DNA of 64,000 nt from Janthinobacterium sp. CG3 (lineage in GTDB: Bacteria > Pseudomonadota > Gammaproteobacteria > Burkholderiales > Burkholderiaceae_D). The position numbers and the translations under genes are program-made. The stretch lies in assembly GCF_000344615.1 (NCBI RefSeq), contig NZ_KB467824.1:108445-172444 (forward strand), in the 5' to 3' direction. This document shows positions 62,584 to 64,000 of the stretch, one piece after another. The first letter of the stretch is position 1. Every line of letters starts with the position of its first letter. The notes under the pieces are model-generated. The model had not been told where the DNA came from, did no database searches, and was given only the letters and a program-made list of their open reading frames with translations.

Positions 62584-62853
62584 ATGACGACATTATCAGC
62601 GAACCATCCCACCCTGGCGAACTCGGGCAACAGCTACGCCAAAAACGTTCTGCAAGCGGGGCAGGCGCTTGTCGCCGCGATATTCGCGCTGAACGGCGCC
62701 CTGGCCACGCGCCGGAAAAACCGCAAGGAGTGGCTGGAAACGGCGGCAATGCTCAGCCACAAGGCCGATGCCCACCAGGAAGGCAGCCCGGCCTACGCCG
62801 CCGAGTTGCGCTATTTCTCCGCGCTGAGCCTGGCGCGCTACTCCGAGTCCTGA
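62584..62853 (+). CDS. Small hypothetical protein
   Basis: An 89-residue protein (MTTLSANHPTLANSGNSYAK) with a central hydrophobic-amphipathic helix (NVLQAGQALVAAIFALNGAL), a basic stretch (ATRRKNRKEWLETAAMLS) and a tail helix (AELRYFSALSLARYSES). No family recognised. Start at 62584 follows GAGGA. The promoter region has several repeats, so the gene is probably regulated. Convergence with nothing; the LysR gene follows on the same strand after 186 bases. Confidence 0.65.
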   Translation: MTTLSANHPTLANSGNSYAKNVLQAGQALVAAIFALNGALATRRKNRKEWLETAAMLSHKADAHQEGSPAYAAELRYFSALSLARYSES

Positions 62854-63002
62854 TCGTCCGGGCGGGCGCCGGCGCGCAATGAAATTCCAAGCGGCAATCC
62901 GCCATCCGATCGGGAGTACACATGTTGTCGGGCGTTGCGCGCGGCGGCGGCTTAGAGCAAGGGGCGTCTCGTCGGTGCCGTCGAAACCGAGCAAATTGCG
63001 CT

Positions 63003-63020
63003 ATTATTCGGTCGAATAAT
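63003..63020. promoter_or_regulatory. 8-2-8 palindrome upstream of the LysR gene
   Basis: ATTATTCG-GT-CGAATAAT, perfect arms, ending 19 bases before the LysR start codon. It could be the regulator's own binding site. Confidence 0.5.
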
Positions 63021-63039
63021 TGCTCGAATCGGACGAACC

Positions 63040-63978
63040 ATGGATCGCATCACGGCCGCACAGGTGTTTGTGGAAATCGCCGAGCGCGGCAGCATGGTCG
63101 CCGCCGCCGACGCGCTCGACATGTCGCGCGCGATGGTGACGCGCTACCTGGCCGAGATGGAGCAGTGGGCCGGCGCCCGGCTGCTGCACCGGACCACGCG
63201 CCGGCTCAGCCTGACCGACGCCGGCGACGCGACGCTGCTGCGTTGTCGGAGCATGCTGGAGCTGGCCGGCGCGATGGCGGTGCGGGCGGACGGCGCCGCC
63301 GACGCGCCCCACGGCCTGCTGCGCATCACCTGTTCGCAAACGCTGGCGCAGACCGCGCTGGCGCCGGCGGTGACGGCCTACCTGCGGCGCTATCCGCGCA
63401 CCGCCGTCGACCTACAAATTGAAAACCGCGCCGTCAATCTGGTGGAGCAGCGCATCGACCTGGCGTTGCGCATCACCAACGCGCTCGAACCGAACCTGAT
63501 CGCCCGCCAGCTCGGCCATTGCGCATCGGTGGTGTGCGCCGCGCCGGCCTATCTGGCCGCGCGCGGCACGCCGCAGCGGGCCGAGGACCTGGCGCTGCAC
63601 AACTGCCTGACCTACACCTACTTCGGCAAGAGCCTGTGGCAGTTCAGCCGGGACGGCGCGGCGCTGTCGGTGCCGGTCAGCGGCAACCTGTCGGCCAACG
63701 AGTCGATGGTGCTGTTGACGGCGACGGCGGAGGGGGCCGGCATATCCTTGCAGCCGCTGTTTTCTGCCGCCCCGCTGCTCGCCAGCGGCCAGCTGGTGGC
63801 GCTGCTGCCGGCGTACCAGCCGCAGGAAATGGGTATTTACGGCATCTACACGTCGCGCCAGCACATGGCGCCGGCGTTGCGGGCGATGCTCGATTTCCTG
63901 GTCGCCTGGTTCGCCAGCGATCCGCGCTGGCTGGCCGCGACGGCGTTGCCACGGCCGCGCGCCAAGTCCACACGCTGA
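63040..63978 (+). CDS. LysR-family regulator
   Basis: A 312-residue LTTR of the CrgA/DmlR branch. The HTH is DRITAAQVFVEIAERGSMVA, AADALDMSRAMVTRYLAEME. The effector domain starts near 90 (HGLLRITCSQTLAQTALAPA) and includes RIDLALRITNALEPNLIARQ. It lies at the window's end, so its target genes may be outside. A perfect 8-2-8 palindrome precedes it. Confidence 0.9.
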   Translation: MDRITAAQVFVEIAERGSMVAAADALDMSRAMVTRYLAEMEQWAGARLLHRTTRRLSLTDAGDATLLRCRSMLELAGAMAVRADGAADAPHGLLRITCSQTLAQTALAPAVTAYLRRYPRTAVDLQIENRAVNLVEQRIDLALRITNALEPNLIARQLGHCASVVCAAPAYLAARGTPQRAEDLALHNCLTYTYFGKSLWQFSRDGAALSVPVSGNLSANESMVLLTATAEGAGISLQPLFSAAPLLASGQLVALLPAYQPQEMGIYGIYTSRQHMAPALRAMLDFLVAWFASDPRWLAATALPRPRAKSTR

Positions 63979-64000
63979 TGCTGCCATATAAATAAAACAA

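Overview
The window is high-GC proteobacterial chromosome. The gene order acnA / CoA-ester lyase / mdh / GntR regulator / sdhCDAB / sdhE / gltA, together with DUF2863 and DUF3563 proteins, points to a betaproteobacterium, most likely Oxalobacteraceae (Massilia/Duganella/Janthinobacterium group). That placement is an inference from gene content and order. No rRNA, tRNA or CRISPR array was seen.

Layout. 1-6.7 kb: a secreted RHS/YD-repeat polymorphic toxin with a small membrane-anchored candidate immunity gene overlapping its stop codon. 6.8-10.1 kb: small HTH protein, hicBA toxin-antitoxin pair, a leucine-rich-repeat protein kinase with a 14-base homopolymer near its 3' end, and two small unknown genes, one behind a perfect FNR box. 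10.1-17.3 kb: a GNAT/XRE-cupin/DMT-exporter operon and a 1697-residue Ser/Thr kinase-AAA-GAF-GGDEF protein. 17.6-19.4 kb: a membrane-anchored hydrolase and truncated remains of a divergent LysR/MFS pair. 19.4-27.1 kb: a LacI-controlled galactoside locus (ABC ATPase, GH42 beta-galactosidase, binding protein, two permeases). 27.2-31.5 kb: a YeeE/YedE-type sulfur-transport pair, a periplasmic binding protein, and a LysR regulator divergent from a flavin monooxygenase. 31.5-35.4 kb: GntR regulator and lutACB lactate oxidation operon. 35.4-39 kb: FMN reductase, LysR, CmcJ-like oxidoreductase, DsbA-fold isomerase, DUF3563 protein. 39.2-43.7 kb: FucP/GluP-type sugar symporter, TetR regulator and a heparinase II/III-type polysaccharide lyase. 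44-46.5 kb: M14 carboxypeptidase/CYTH pair, then an eRF1-like and a DksA-like zinc-finger protein.

46.9-49 kb is a scar. One AlbA_2-type (Schlafen-like) ATP-binding gene is split into N- and C-terminal pieces by IS66 and IS1634-family remnants and an AT-rich insert. It carries three in-frame amber codons.

49.1-62.4 kb is core metabolism: DUF2863, aconitase, a lysozyme-inhibitor-like protein, CoA-ester lyase, malate dehydrogenase, then a GntR regulator, the complete succinate dehydrogenase operon, SdhE and citrate synthase. This supplies four TCA-cycle enzymes. A 20-bp perfect palindrome between mdh and the GntR gene is the obvious candidate control site. The window ends with a small unknown gene and a LysR regulator.

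Most long antisense frames here are high-GC shadows and were omitted. Start codons were chosen from Shine-Dalgarno position, family N-termini and overlap with upstream stops. Domain positions are approximate and read by eye.
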